In this document: in pieces, positions 28,936 through 37,682 of the stretch
Numbering within the stretch: position 1 is the first letter of the stretch
Layout: every line of letters starts with the position of its first letter
DNA from: Tropicimonas sp. IMCC34043
GTDB lineage: Bacteria; Pseudomonadota; Alphaproteobacteria; Rhodobacterales; Rhodobacteraceae
Length of the DNA: 64,000 nt
Direction: 5' to 3'
NCBI RefSeq assembly: GCF_003390845.1
Contig: NZ_QMEK01000001.1
Location: 62,001-126,000, forward strand
Notes under the pieces: generated by a model
What the model saw: the letters and a program-made list of their open reading frames with translations, nothing else
What the model was told of the DNA's origin: nothing
The model's database searches: none
Translations under genes and position numbers: made by a program

Positions 28936-31900
28936 TCAGATTTCCTGCAGGGCGTGAACCTCGAGCTCGCCCTCCTGGCGCGCCTTCATCGCAAGGGCTG
29001 CGGCGTGGCTGCCGGCGAGCGTGGTGAAATAGGGGATCTTGTCCATCAGCGCGACGGTGCGCAGCGTCCGGCTGTCCTCGACCGCCTGCGCGCCTTCGGT
29101 GGTGTTCATCACCAGGTTGACCCGGCCGTCCTTCAGCACGTCGACGATGTTCGGCCGGCCCTCGTAGACCTTGTTGACGATCTTGGCGGGGATCCCGGCG
29201 GCCTGCAGGAAGGCCGCCGTGCCGCGGGTTGCGAGAATCTCGAAGCCGAGTTCGTCGAGGGTCTGGGCGGCCTCGAGCAACTGGGGCGTCTTGTCGTCGG
29301 GCTTGATCGAGAGGAACACGCAGCCCTCGGTCGGCAGGTCCGCCCCGGCGCCGATCTGGGCCTTTAGGAAGGCGCGGTAGAAGTTCTTGTCCGAGCCCAT
29401 GACCTCGCCGGTCGAGCGCATCTCGGGGCCGAGCAGCGTGTCGACGCCGGGGAAGCGGGCGAAGGGCATCACCGCCTCCTTGACCGCATAGGTGTCGATC
29501 TGGGGATCGACGAGGGTGAAGGCCGAGAGCTTTTCGCCCGCCATCAGCCGGGCTGCGATCGAGGCGATGGGCGAGCCCACGGCCTTGGCCACGAAGGGCA
29601 CGGTCCGCGAGGCGCGCGGGTTGACCTCGATCAGGTAGATGTCGCCGTTCTTGATTGCGAACTGGACGTTCATCAGTCCGACGACATTGAGCGCCAGCGC
29701 CAGCGCTTCGGTCTGCACCTTCAGTTCGGCGATCAGTTCGGGGCTGAGCGAATAGGGCGGCAGCGAGCAGGCGCTGTCGCCCGAATGGACGCCCGCCTCT
29801 TCGATATGCTGCATGATGCCTGCGACATGTACCTGGGTCCCGTCGCAGAGCGCATCGACGTCGATCTCGATCGCGCCCGACAGATAGCTGTCGAGCAGCA
29901 CCGGGCTGCGCCCCGACACCACCACCGCCTCGGCGATATAGCGTTCGAGCTGGGCGGTATCGCGCACGATCTCCATGGCCCGGCCGCCCAGAACATAGGA
30001 GGGCCGGATCACCAGCGGGAAGCCGATTTCCCTGGCGATCCGCATGGCTTCCTCGTCCGAGGCGGCGATGCCGTTGACCGGCTGTCTGAGCCCGAGGCGG
30101 GTGACGAGCGACTGGAACCGTTCGCGGTCCTCGGCGAGGTCGATGGCGTCGGGCGTGGTGCCGAGGATCGGGATGCCGGCCTGTTCCAGCGCATTGGCAA
30201 GCTTCAGCGGCGTCTGGCCGCCGAACTGGACGATGACGCCATGCAGCGTGCCGCGTTCCTGTTCGACGCGCAGGATCTCCATCACGTGTTCGAAAGTCAG
30301 CGGTTCGAAATACAGCCGGTCCGAAGTGTCGTAGTCGGTCGACACGGTCTCGGGGTTGCAGTTGATCATGATGGTTTCATAGCCCGCTTCGGTCAGCGCG
30401 AAGCAGGCGTGGCAGCAGCAATAGTCGAACTCGATCCCCTGGCCGATCCGGTTCGGGCCGCCGCCGAGAATGACGACCTTGCGGGCGTTCGAGGGCCGCG
30501 CCTCGCATTCCGCCTCGCCCATCATCGGCACTTCATAGGTCGAATACATGTAGGGTGTCTGCGCCTCGAATTCGGCGGCACAGGTGTCGATGCGCTTGAA
30601 CTGGGCATGGACGCCCAGGTTCTCGCGCGCGCGGCGCACGTTGTCCTCGTCGCGCCCGGTGAGCGTGGCGAGGCGGGCGTCGGTAAAGCCCATCATCTTC
30701 AGCTCGCGCAGGCCCTGTTCGTCGAGTGGCAGGCCGTCCCGGCGGACACGCGCCTCGGTGGCGATGATTTCGCGGATCCGGGCCAGGAACCACGGGTCAT
30801 AGGCGGTAAGCTCGTTGATCTCGTCGTCCGAGAAGCCATAGCGCATGGCGTGCGCGATCACCCGGATCCGGTCGGGCGTCTGTTCGGACAGCGCGCGGGT
30901 CAGCGACTTGTCGATGGCCATCTGCGCCGTCTCGTCGCGACCGACCAGGATCTGCGGGTTCACCGGGTCGTCGCATTCGGCGGTCATCAATTGATCGAGG
31001 CCCGGCATACCGTCGATTGCCACCTCGTCGAAGCCGGTCAGACCGGTTTCCATCGAGGCGAGCGCCTTCTGAAAGGATTCGTGGATCGTCCGGCCGATTG
31101 CCATGACCTCGCCCACCGACTTCATCGCGGTGGTAAGCTCGGGCTTGGCACCGGGGAACTTCTCGAACGCGAAGCGCGGGATCTTGGTGACGACATAGTC
31201 GATGGTCGGCTCGAAGGAGGCGGGCGTCACCTTGGTGATGTCGTTGTCGAGCTCGTCGAGCGTGTAGCCGACCGCGAGTTTTGCGGCGATCTTGGCAATC
31301 GGGAAGCCTGTGGCCTTCGATGCCAGCGCGGACGAGCGGGAGACCCGCGGGTTCATCTCGATCACGACCATACGGCCGTCGGCGGGGTTGACCGCCCATT
31401 GCACGTTCGAGCCGCCGGTTTCGACGCCGATCTCGCGCAGCACGGCAATCGAGCCATTGCGCATGATCTGGTATTCCTTGTCGGTCAGCGTCAGCGCCGG
31501 CGCGACGGTGATCGAATCCCCGGTGTGCACGCCCATCGGATCGACGTTCTCGATGGCGCAGACGATGATGGCGTTGTCCGCGCGGTCGCGAACCACCTCC
31601 ATCTCGAACTCTTTCCAGCCGAGCAGGCTTTCGTCGACGAGGATCTGGCCCATGGGCGAGGCCTCGAGTCCCGAGCGGCAGAAATATTCATAGTCGTCGC
31701 GGTTATAGGCGACGCCGCCGCCGGTGCCGCCGAGCGTGAAGGCCGGGCGGATGATTGCCGGCAGGCCGATGTCTTCGAGTGCCGCCTTGGCCTCTTCCAG
31801 CCCGGCGCGGATGTCGTATTTGCCGTCCGCGCGTTTCGGCGCGGCGATAATGGTGGCCTTGGGGTTTTCCAGCCCGATCCGGTCCATGGCCTCGCGAAAC

Positions 31901-32292
31901 AGCTTGCGGTCCTCGGCCATTTCGATGGCCTGGCGGTTGGCGCCGATCAGTTCGACCCCGTACTTGTCGAGAATTCCGAGGTCTGCGAGTGCCAGCGAGG
32001 TGTTGAGCCCGGTCTGTCCGCCCATGGTGGGCAGCAGCGCGTCGGGGCGTTCCTTCTCGATGATCTTGGCGACGATCTCAGGGGTAATCGGTTCGATATA
32101 GGTCGCGTCGGCCAGGCCCGGGTCGGTCATGATCGTGGCCGGATTGGAATTGACGAGGATGACGCGATAGCCTTCTTCGCGCAGGGCCTTGCAGGCCTGA
32201 GCGCCGGAATAGTCGAATTCGCAGGCTTGCCCGATGACGATCGGTCCCGCCCCGATGATCATGATGGACGAGATGTCGGTACGTTTGGGCAT
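28936..32292 (-). CDS. carB: carbamoyl-phosphate synthase large subunit
   Basis: CarB makes carbamoyl phosphate from bicarbonate, ammonia supplied by CarA, and two ATP, for arginine and pyrimidine synthesis. The 1118-residue protein is slightly longer than the E. coli enzyme (1073). The N-terminal half begins with [20 protein letters not shown] (11-30), and the duplicated second ATP-grasp half begins with [19 protein letters not shown] near 593-611. The C-terminal methylglyoxal-synthase-like allosteric domain contains [20 protein letters not shown]. carA is not in this window. A good promoter lies 38-65 bases upstream. Confidence 0.97.
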   Translation of the reverse strand: MPKRTDISSIMIIGAGPIVIGQACEFDYSGAQACKALREEGYRVILVNSNPATIMTDPGLADATYIEPITPEIVAKIIEKERPDALLPTMGGQTGLNTSLALADLGILDKYGVELIGANRQAIEMAEDRKLFREAMDRIGLENPKATIIAAPKRADGKYDIRAGLEEAKAALEDIGLPAIIRPAFTLGGTGGGVAYNRDDYEYFCRSGLEASPMGQILVDESLLGWKEFEMEVVRDRADNAIIVCAIENVDPMGVHTGDSITVAPALTLTDKEYQIMRNGSIAVLREIGVETGGSNVQWAVNPADGRMVVIEMNPRVSRSSALASKATGFPIAKIAAKLAVGYTLDELDNDITKVTPASFEPTIDYVVTKIPRFAFEKFPGAKPELTTAMKSVGEVMAIGRTIHESFQKALASMETGLTGFDEVAIDGMPGLDQLMTAECDDPVNPQILVGRDETAQMAIDKSLTRALSEQTPDRIRVIAHAMRYGFSDDEINELTAYDPWFLARIREIIATEARVRRDGLPLDEQGLRELKMMGFTDARLATLTGRDEDNVRRARENLGVHAQFKRIDTCAAEFEAQTPYMYSTYEVPMMGEAECEARPSNARKVVILGGGPNRIGQGIEFDYCCCHACFALTEAGYETIMINCNPETVSTDYDTSDRLYFEPLTFEHVMEILRVEQERGTLHGVIVQFGGQTPLKLANALEQAGIPILGTTPDAIDLAEDRERFQSLVTRLGLRQPVNGIAASDEEAMRIAREIGFPLVIRPSYVLGGRAMEIVRDTAQLERYIAEAVVVSGRSPVLLDSYLSGAIEIDVDALCDGTQVHVAGIMQHIEEAGVHSGDSACSLPPYSLSPELIAELKVQTEALALALNVVGLMNVQFAIKNGDIYLIEVNPRASRTVPFVAKAVGSPIASIAARLMAGEKLSAFTLVDPQIDTYAVKEAVMPFARFPGVDTLLGPEMRSTGEVMGSDKNFYRAFLKAQIGAGADLPTEGCVFLSIKPDDKTPQLLEAAQTLDELGFEILATRGTAAFLQAAGIPAKIVNKVYEGRPNIVDVLKDGRVNLVMNTTEGAQAVEDSRTLRTVALMDKIPYFTTLAGSHAAALAMKARQEGELEVHALQEI

Positions 32293-32329
32293 GGCGAGTC
32301 TCCGGGCGGGGGCGGCGCAAATTGCCTGC

Positions 32330-32357
32330 GTTATAGAGGGCGGGCAGGGGGGCGCAA
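32330..32357 (-). promoter_or_regulatory. candidate carB promoter
   Basis: On the minus strand, TTGCGC (32352-32357) and TATAAC (32330-32335) are 16 bases apart, in front of carB. The -10 matches the sigma-70 consensus at 5 of 6 positions; the -35 at 3 of 6. Confidence 0.5.
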
Positions 32358-32427
32358 GCCCTGCCTCGCCGCGGCCCCGGCGCTGTGCGGCAGGCAGGGC
32401 CCGGATGGCAGCGCGGAGGGCCGGACA

Positions 32428-32459
32428 GGAAAAAAGCGGGCCCAGGGGTGGGCCCGCTT
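32428..32459 (-). terminator. intrinsic terminator of the VPLPA-CTERM protein gene
   Basis: On the minus strand, a perfect 11-bp stem (32434-32444 with 32449-32459, loop of four) is followed by TTTTTTCC. It starts 22 bases after the gene's stop and is the clearest rho-independent terminator in the window. Confidence 0.88.
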
Positions 32460-32480
32460 CGTCGTTCGGTTTGGACAGGG

Positions 32481-33446
32481 TCAGCGGCGGCGGCGGCGCA
32501 TCGCGCCAAGCGCGAGGCCGGCCGAGCCCAGCAGCACGAAGCTTGCCGGCAGCGGGACGACCGGCGGCGTGGCGGTCGGTAGATCGCCCGCAAAGCCGTT
32601 GGAATTGTTGTAGGGCCGGATCTCGCCGCCGAGGCGGATTTCGCCGGCGACGACAGTGCCGTTGACGCCGCCTTGCGGGGTCGAAACCGTGGCCAGAGGG
32701 GCAAGGACGCTGGCGTTCCAGGCCTGGCTGCCGAAGGTCACTGTGGTGGCTTCATAGAAGTTGAACAGGACATTGGGCTGGTCGGTATTGACCTTGGCGG
32801 TGACGTAGCTGGTGTCGAAGTTGCCAGCCACGTTGATGATCAGCGTGGTGTCGTCATCGATCGAGAAGTTCATGAGGGCGTTGGTGGTGAAATAGGACGC
32901 AGCGGTCGTTGCGTCGAGGTTCAGCACCGCGATCCCGTCCACACCTGCGCCCGAGACGACGGAGATGTTGTTCATGTCGCCGGTGATCGAGGCACCCAGC
33001 GTTGTCGACAGGCTGGACAGTTCGCCCGAGAGGTCGGTGAACAGGCTGGTCATGGCGGCAACCGGAATTCCGTCGACGTGGTCGGTAATGACCGCCGACG
33101 ACGAGGCGCCAGAGTTGGTGTCGGTGAAGGTGCCGCCTACCTGGGCGCCGCCGATGATCGTATTGGCATGCGCCGTCATATCGCCGCCGACGATCAGGCC
33201 ACCGGTAATGCCGCCAACGTTAATGGACGGAAGACCGTCGGTGTTAACGTCGAAGGTTCCCGACGCGACGCTTCCGCCAATATAGGTCGGGCCTTCGACA
33301 TGGGCGGTATTAACGGTTGTAAAGTCGCCGAGCGAAATCGCGACGGCGGTATTCATCAGTGTCTGGGCATCAAGGGAAACAGCACTTGCTGCGAAGGGGG
33401 TAAGGATCACGCCAAGCGCGAAAGCGCCAACTCTTACAAAACTCAT
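32481..33446 (-). CDS. choice-of-anchor A family surface protein with VPLPA-CTERM sorting signal
   Basis: The 321-residue product has a signal peptide (residues 1 to about 23), a long beta-rich and Thr/Ala/Gly-rich body of the choice-of-anchor A type (with repeated [11 protein letters not shown] and GGLIVGGDM motifs in the first 100 residues), and a C-terminal sorting signal: VPLPAS, a hydrophobic span and a run of five arginines. VPLPA-CTERM tails are recognised by an exosortase-type membrane protease/transpeptidase in Rhodobacterales, so the protein should be exported and processed at the surface. The ATG at 33446 begins the signal peptide. It is flanked by an AT-rich upstream region and has its own terminator, so it is a single-gene unit. 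Composition is less GC-biased than its neighbours. Confidence 0.82.
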   Translation of the reverse strand: MSFVRVGAFALGVILTPFAASAVSLDAQTLMNTAVAISLGDFTTVNTAHVEGPTYIGGSVASGTFDVNTDGLPSINVGGITGGLIVGGDMTAHANTIIGGAQVGGTFTDTNSGASSSAVITDHVDGIPVAAMTSLFTDLSGELSSLSTTLGASITGDMNNISVVSGAGVDGIAVLNLDATTAASYFTTNALMNFSIDDDTTLIINVAGNFDTSYVTAKVNTDQPNVLFNFYEATTVTFGSQAWNASVLAPLATVSTPQGGVNGTVVAGEIRLGGEIRPYNNSNGFAGDLPTATPPVVPLPASFVLLGSAGLALGAMRRRRR

Positions 33447-33841
33447 GGTCACGTCTTTTCTACAATGTCTCAAGGACTGATACGGTACATGGCGACAGGT
33501 CGCCTTCCGGCACTGAAACATCTGTGGCGCCGGGTGTTCACCCTAATACGGAGGTTAACGAGGATATCAAAATAAAAATTAATAGTAGCGTTAACATGTA
33601 GATGGATCGGGACGAGATCCGGAAGTGTCGAGATTGCATCCCGGTCGCTTTGGTGGCGGCTATCTTCTTGAAAGGGAACAAAACTTCCATAAGTCGCGCC
33701 TGACGTGCAAGACGCGCGGTCGGCGGCGGACAAGTGGGTTGCAAAATGTGAATAGCAGGGCTGCGCCTGCGTCATACCTTTTCAGGCATGGCAGCGCTTA
33801 CGAGAACGGCGTGGCCGTTCCGTCCGGCGGGAATCGAGCGT
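33447..33841. other. AT-rich gap upstream of the VPLPA-CTERM gene
   Basis: This 395-base interval is the most AT-rich stretch of the window around 33541-33600. It has GTTAACG at 33554-33560 and CGTTAAC at 33589-33595 as inverted arms separated by 28 mostly A/T bases. It must hold the surface-protein promoter and, at its right edge, the cfa 3' end. No gene is seen. Confidence 0.55.
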
Positions 33842-35044
33842 TCAGGCGTCGCCGCACATGTAGTCGCGGGTCAGCGGAACGGCCTGTTGGTGGCGGGACA
33901 GCTGGATCTGGAACACAACCTGGTTGAAGTGCCGGAACGACATTTCGCTGGCGACCAGATAGTACCGCCACATCCGGCAGAACCGGGCGTCGTACAGCGC
34001 CTCGGCCGCTGCGATGTTCGCTTCAAACCGCTCGCGCCAGTGCCGCAGGGTCTCGGCGTAGTGCATCCGCCAGACTTCGATGTCGTCGGCCCAAAGACCC
34101 TCTTTCTCGACTGCCTGCATCACCTCGGACAGTGCGGGCACATAGCCGCCGGGAAAGATGTACTTGGAAATCCAGGGGCTGGTCGAACCCGGCGGATCGT
34201 GGCGGCCGATGGTGTGGATCAGCGCGACGCCGTCGGGCGAAAGCCGCTCGCGCACCTTGCCGAAGTACTCCCGGTAATGCGGCACACCCACATGTTCGAA
34301 CATGCCGACCGAGACGATCCTGTCGAAGGTTTCGGTGACATTGCGATAGTCGGTCAGGCGGATGTCGATACGGTCGGACAGCCCCGCCTCAGCGACCCTG
34401 CGGGTGGCCACTGCATGCTGTTCGGTCGACAGCGTGACGCCCACGACGTCGGCGCCGTAGTCGCGCGCCAGCGTGATCGCCATCCCGCCCCAGCCGCAGC
34501 CGATGTCGAACACGCGCATCCCCGGCTGCAGCAGCAGTTTCTTGGCGATGTGCGCCTTCTTCTGCACCTGCGCCTGTTCGAGCGTATCGTCGGGGTGGCG
34601 GAAATAGGCGCAGGAATACTGCCGGTCGGCGTCCAGAAACAGGTCATAGAGCTTGCCCGACAGGTCGTAGTGATGGGCGACGTTGACGCGGGCGCGGTCG
34701 AGCGGATTGTACTGGCGGATCCCGCGCACCATCCGGCGCAGCAGCAGGTTGGTTTCGATCGCCCAACTGGTCTGGCCGTTGCCGCGGTTGGCAAGGATGA
34801 GCCGCATCATTCCCGGCAGGTCGTCGCCGTCGATGGTGATGCCGCCGTCCATATAGGCCTCGCCCAGGGCCAGGTCCGGGGTGAGCAGCAATTTGCGCGG
34901 CAAGGACGGGTCGGTGATCCGCACGGTGACATCGGGCGTTGCACCGGGGCCATAGCTGCGCAATGTTCCAGAGGCATCGATCAGATCGAGCCTTCCGATA
35001 CCGATCAGATTTCGAAGCATCAGATCAAAGGCTTGTGTCCACAT
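33842..35044 (-). CDS. cfa: cyclopropane-fatty-acyl-phospholipid synthase family protein
   Basis: A 400-residue SAM-dependent enzyme that converts cis double bonds of membrane phospholipid acyl chains to cyclopropane rings, as an adaptation to stationary phase or stress. The SAM site is VFDIGCGWGGM (178-188). Other CFA landmarks are the HHYDLSGKLYDLFLD block (124-138), YSCAYF (143-148), the bicarbonate/active-site region FEHVGVPHYREYF, and a C-terminal RMWRYYLVASEMSF. GGAAGG precedes the ATG at 35044; an open frame continues 12 codons upstream without homology. Related alphaproteobacterial paralogues can use other methyl chemistry, so activity is inferred. Confidence 0.9.
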   Translation of the reverse strand: MWTQAFDLMLRNLIGIGRLDLIDASGTLRSYGPGATPDVTVRITDPSLPRKLLLTPDLALGEAYMDGGITIDGDDLPGMMRLILANRGNGQTSWAIETNLLLRRMVRGIRQYNPLDRARVNVAHHYDLSGKLYDLFLDADRQYSCAYFRHPDDTLEQAQVQKKAHIAKKLLLQPGMRVFDIGCGWGGMAITLARDYGADVVGVTLSTEQHAVATRRVAEAGLSDRIDIRLTDYRNVTETFDRIVSVGMFEHVGVPHYREYFGKVRERLSPDGVALIHTIGRHDPPGSTSPWISKYIFPGGYVPALSEVMQAVEKEGLWADDIEVWRMHYAETLRHWRERFEANIAAAEALYDARFCRMWRYYLVASEMSFRHFNQVVFQIQLSRHQQAVPLTRDYMCGDA

Positions 35045-35268
35045 GCCTGTACCTTCCTCTCCGCGCCTTTCCCACGGCACTCTTCACGTTGTCTTTCGAC
35101 CCGGCAAATCTGGCACTGACCCTTCGTCATGTCGAGGCTGCGGATGCCAGTCGAACGTGACGGAAATTTCACCGCAGGGCCCGAGACCTGTCCACCCCAG
35201 GCCAAGGACCGTGCGCCGCATTGTAACTGGGTTTGGGAGAGCTATGTCTGCGGGCATTGGAGCGTGGC

Positions 35269-35577
35269 ATGAATCATCCGCTGAACCTTACCCTCGATCT
35301 CTATTTGCAACGCATGGAACGGGACGGCGTCTTTGACGGCTTGTCGGGGTCCGGCGCACCGATCGAGGGGCTGGACGGGGCGGCACCGGATGTGCTGGGC
35401 CGGATCATGGCCGAAGCGCACGCCAAGCCGCTGGTGGTCTTGCTGAACCAGAGACAGTCCGCGCTGCGCGAACAGCTCGGCTCGCTGACCGACCCCGAAG
35501 AGCGGCGGGCCGTGCAAAAGCAGATCGCCGATGTTCAGACCCGGATCGCCATCGAGATCGAGGCGTGGCGGAAATAG
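35269..35577 (+). CDS. DUF1992 / DnaJ-homologue-28-like protein
   Basis: A 102-residue soluble protein of the DUF1992 family (conserved in eukaryotic DNAJC28 without its J domain). The helical pattern is seen in LYLQRMERDGVFDGLSGSG (about 11-29), followed by the usual PLVVLLNQRQSALREQL helix and a C-terminal helical stretch ending EIEAWRK. Function is unknown in bacteria. It is divergent from cfa and convergent with ghrA. Confidence 0.78.
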   Translation: MNHPLNLTLDLYLQRMERDGVFDGLSGSGAPIEGLDGAAPDVLGRIMAEAHAKPLVVLLNQRQSALREQLGSLTDPEERRAVQKQIADVQTRIAIEIEAWRK

Positions 35578-35601
35578 CACTCGGTCTGCAGCGCGCGGGG
35601 G

Positions 35602-36537
35602 TCAGTACCCGTTCGCCCGATCCACCAGATGCAGGAACGGCTCGCCCGCCTCGCCGCGACGGATGTTCTCGGCGATCACCCGGGCTGCGCTTTCGGGCCG
35701 GGTTTCCGAAGCGACATGCGGGCTGACGGTCACCCGCGGATGGCCCCAGAACGGATGCGAGGGGGGCAGGGGTTCGGTGCGGAAAACATCCAGCGTCGCA
35801 TGGCCAAGCCGCCCCGCGTCGAGCGCGGCCAGCAGGGCTGCGTCGTCGATCAGCGGCCCGCGGCCGGGATTGAGCACGACCGCGCCGTCCGGCAGCAGCG
35901 CCAGCCGCGCGGCATCGAGCAACCCGTCGGTTTCGGGCGTCAGCGGCAGCAGCAGCACCAGGATCTGGCCCGAGCCGAGCGCCTCGGCCAGACCGCCCTC
36001 GCCGTGAAGGCACCGGATGCCGGGGATGTCGCGGGCGGTGCGGCTCCACCCGGTGACCGGGAAGTTGAGCGCCGCGAGCGCCCGCGCGCAGGCGGCACCC
36101 AGCGCGCCGAGCCCCAGCACCGTGACCGGCCGCCAGCGGGCAAGCGGCGGCACGTTCTGCACCCATTCCCCGGACTGGTGGGACAAAACGTGGTCGAGCC
36201 CAAGGTGGTGGCGCAGCACCTGTCCCGTGACCCATTCGACCATGCCTTCGGTCAGCCCCGCATCGACCATCCGAGCGAGCGGCATGGTCAGCGTCCGGTT
36301 GCCGACGATCTTTTCGACCCCGGCCCAAAGGCTCAGCACCGCCTTGGCGCGGGTGAAGGGGGTGAAGTCCTGCAGACCGGGGTGCGGGGCATAGACGATA
36401 TAGTCCACGTCCTCTGGCGGGCCTGCATCGGGCCCAAGCCGGGCGCTGACACCCACCTCTTCAAGCGCGCGGGTCAACGGTGCCTGATATCTCGCCCACA
36501 GCCGGTCGGGCGCTGCGAAAAGGACATTCGGGGTCAC
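35602..36537 (-). CDS. ghrA: glyoxylate/hydroxypyruvate reductase A
   Basis: A 311-residue D-2-hydroxyacid dehydrogenase family member of the GhrA type. The NAD(P)-binding loop is VLGLGALG (140-147), the catalytic Arg lies in LNPGRGPLIDD, and the catalytic His in VSPHVASET near the C terminus. The N-terminal half has the short GhrA-type substrate domain. It starts with GTG in a four-base overlap (GTGA) with the rodA stop, so it is translationally coupled to the mre/mrd cluster. It reduces glyoxylate or hydroxypyruvate with NADPH in the E. coli homologue. Confidence 0.87.
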   Translation of the reverse strand: MTPNVLFAAPDRLWARYQAPLTRALEEVGVSARLGPDAGPPEDVDYIVYAPHPGLQDFTPFTRAKAVLSLWAGVEKIVGNRTLTMPLARMVDAGLTEGMVEWVTGQVLRHHLGLDHVLSHQSGEWVQNVPPLARWRPVTVLGLGALGAACARALAALNFPVTGWSRTARDIPGIRCLHGEGGLAEALGSGQILVLLLPLTPETDGLLDAARLALLPDGAVVLNPGRGPLIDDAALLAALDAGRLGHATLDVFRTEPLPPSHPFWGHPRVTVSPHVASETRPESAARVIAENIRRGEAGEPFLHLVDRANGY

Positions 36538-37682
36538 GACCGTTCCCTCGGACGGTGGACATGGCCCGATTGCACCAGCCCGAAGGCCGCCAGCAGCACC
36601 AGCATCGCCGATCCGCCATAGCTGACAAGCGGCAGCGGCACGCCGACGACCGGCGCCATCCCCATCACCATCGACATGTTGACCGCGAAATACAGAAAGA
36701 AGGTCGCAGCGATCCCGATCGTCATCAGCGAGGCAAAGCGGTCCTTGTTCGAGACGGCAGAGGCAATGCAGAACACGATGATCAGCGCGTAGAGCGTCAG
36801 CAGCGAGGCCGCGCCGACAAAGCCGAACTCTTCTGCCAGCGTCGTGAAGATGAAGTCGGTGTGCTTTTCGGGCAGGAAGTTCAGCCGCGACTGGGTGCCC
36901 TGCATGAAGCCGCGTCCGGCCCAGCCGCCCGAGCCGAGCGCGATCTTCGACTGGGTGATGTGATAGCCCGCCCCCAGCGGGTCGCTGTCGGGGTTGAGGA
37001 AGGTGTCGATGCGCCGGAACTGATAATCCTTGATCAGTTGCCAGGGCGTGCCGCGGGATTCGATCACCGCGCTGACAAGGCCCACGCCGCTGGCGATGAC
37101 GACCGCGAAATAGGCCCAATGGACCCCCGCGGCGAACATCAGGATGCCCCCGCCGGCGACCAGCAGGATCGCGGTGCCAAGGTCCGGTTGTTTCAGCACC
37201 AGGAATGTCGGCAGCAGGATGATGATCAGCGGGATCAGTACCCAGAGCGGACGGCTGACCTTGCGGATGTCGAGCCAGTCGTAATAGGCGGCCAGAAACA
37301 TCACCACCGCGATCTTGGTGAATTCTGAGGGTTGCAGCCGGATCGGCCCGATCTCGATCCAGCGCTGCGCGCCCATCCCGATCGACCCCATGACCTCGAC
37401 CGCGACCAGCAGCATGACGGAAAGCGCATAGGCAAGCCCCGCAGTGTTGCGCCAGATGTGGATCGGCACCATGGCGATGGCGAACATGCCGATCATGCCG
37501 ATGGCAAAGCGTTTCATCTGCGGTTCGGCCCAGGGCTGCAGCGACCCGCCAGCGACCGAATAGAGCATGAGAAAGCCGACCGATGCGACCGAGATCAGCA
37601 ACAGCACCAGGCCCCAGTTGATATAGAGCAGCTTTGACAACCCGGTCGGAGTGGTCTGGACGCGGTATTCGAGATAGCTCAT
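36534..37682 (-). CDS. rodA: rod-shape SEDS peptidoglycan glycosyltransferase RodA
   Basis: RodA polymerises glycan strands from lipid II in the elongasome, working with PBP2. The 382-residue product has about ten membrane spans. The SEDS signature is visible in the large loop and following helix (HTDFIFTTLAEEFGFVGA, about 281-298) and in the C-terminal NMSMVMGMAPVVGVPLPLVSYGGS region, which includes the invariant GVPLPLVSYGGS. The start overlaps the mrdA stop by four bases, giving strict coupling. Confidence 0.96.
   Translation of the reverse strand: MSYLEYRVQTTPTGLSKLLYINWGLVLLLISVASVGFLMLYSVAGGSLQPWAEPQMKRFAIGMIGMFAIAMVPIHIWRNTAGLAYALSVMLLVAVEVMGSIGMGAQRWIEIGPIRLQPSEFTKIAVVMFLAAYYDWLDIRKVSRPLWVLIPLIIILLPTFLVLKQPDLGTAILLVAGGGILMFAAGVHWAYFAVVIASGVGLVSAVIESRGTPWQLIKDYQFRRIDTFLNPDSDPLGAGYHITQSKIALGSGGWAGRGFMQGTQSRLNFLPEKHTDFIFTTLAEEFGFVGAASLLTLYALIIVFCIASAVSNKDRFASLMTIGIAATFFLYFAVNMSMVMGMAPVVGVPLPLVSYGGSAMLVLLAAFGLVQSGHVHRPRERS

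Noticed and set aside
29785-32613. 942-codon plus-strand frame opposite carB
   Set aside because: It is the complement of carB, with Arg/Asp/Gly-rich translation lacking domain structure, so it is a shadow of carB codon usage.
33579-33595. TTAA-N8-TTAAC near the surface-protein promoter as a CtrA binding site
   Set aside because: The CtrA consensus spacing is seven bases between TTAA half-sites; this one has eight, and the region is AT-rich enough to give such pairs by chance.
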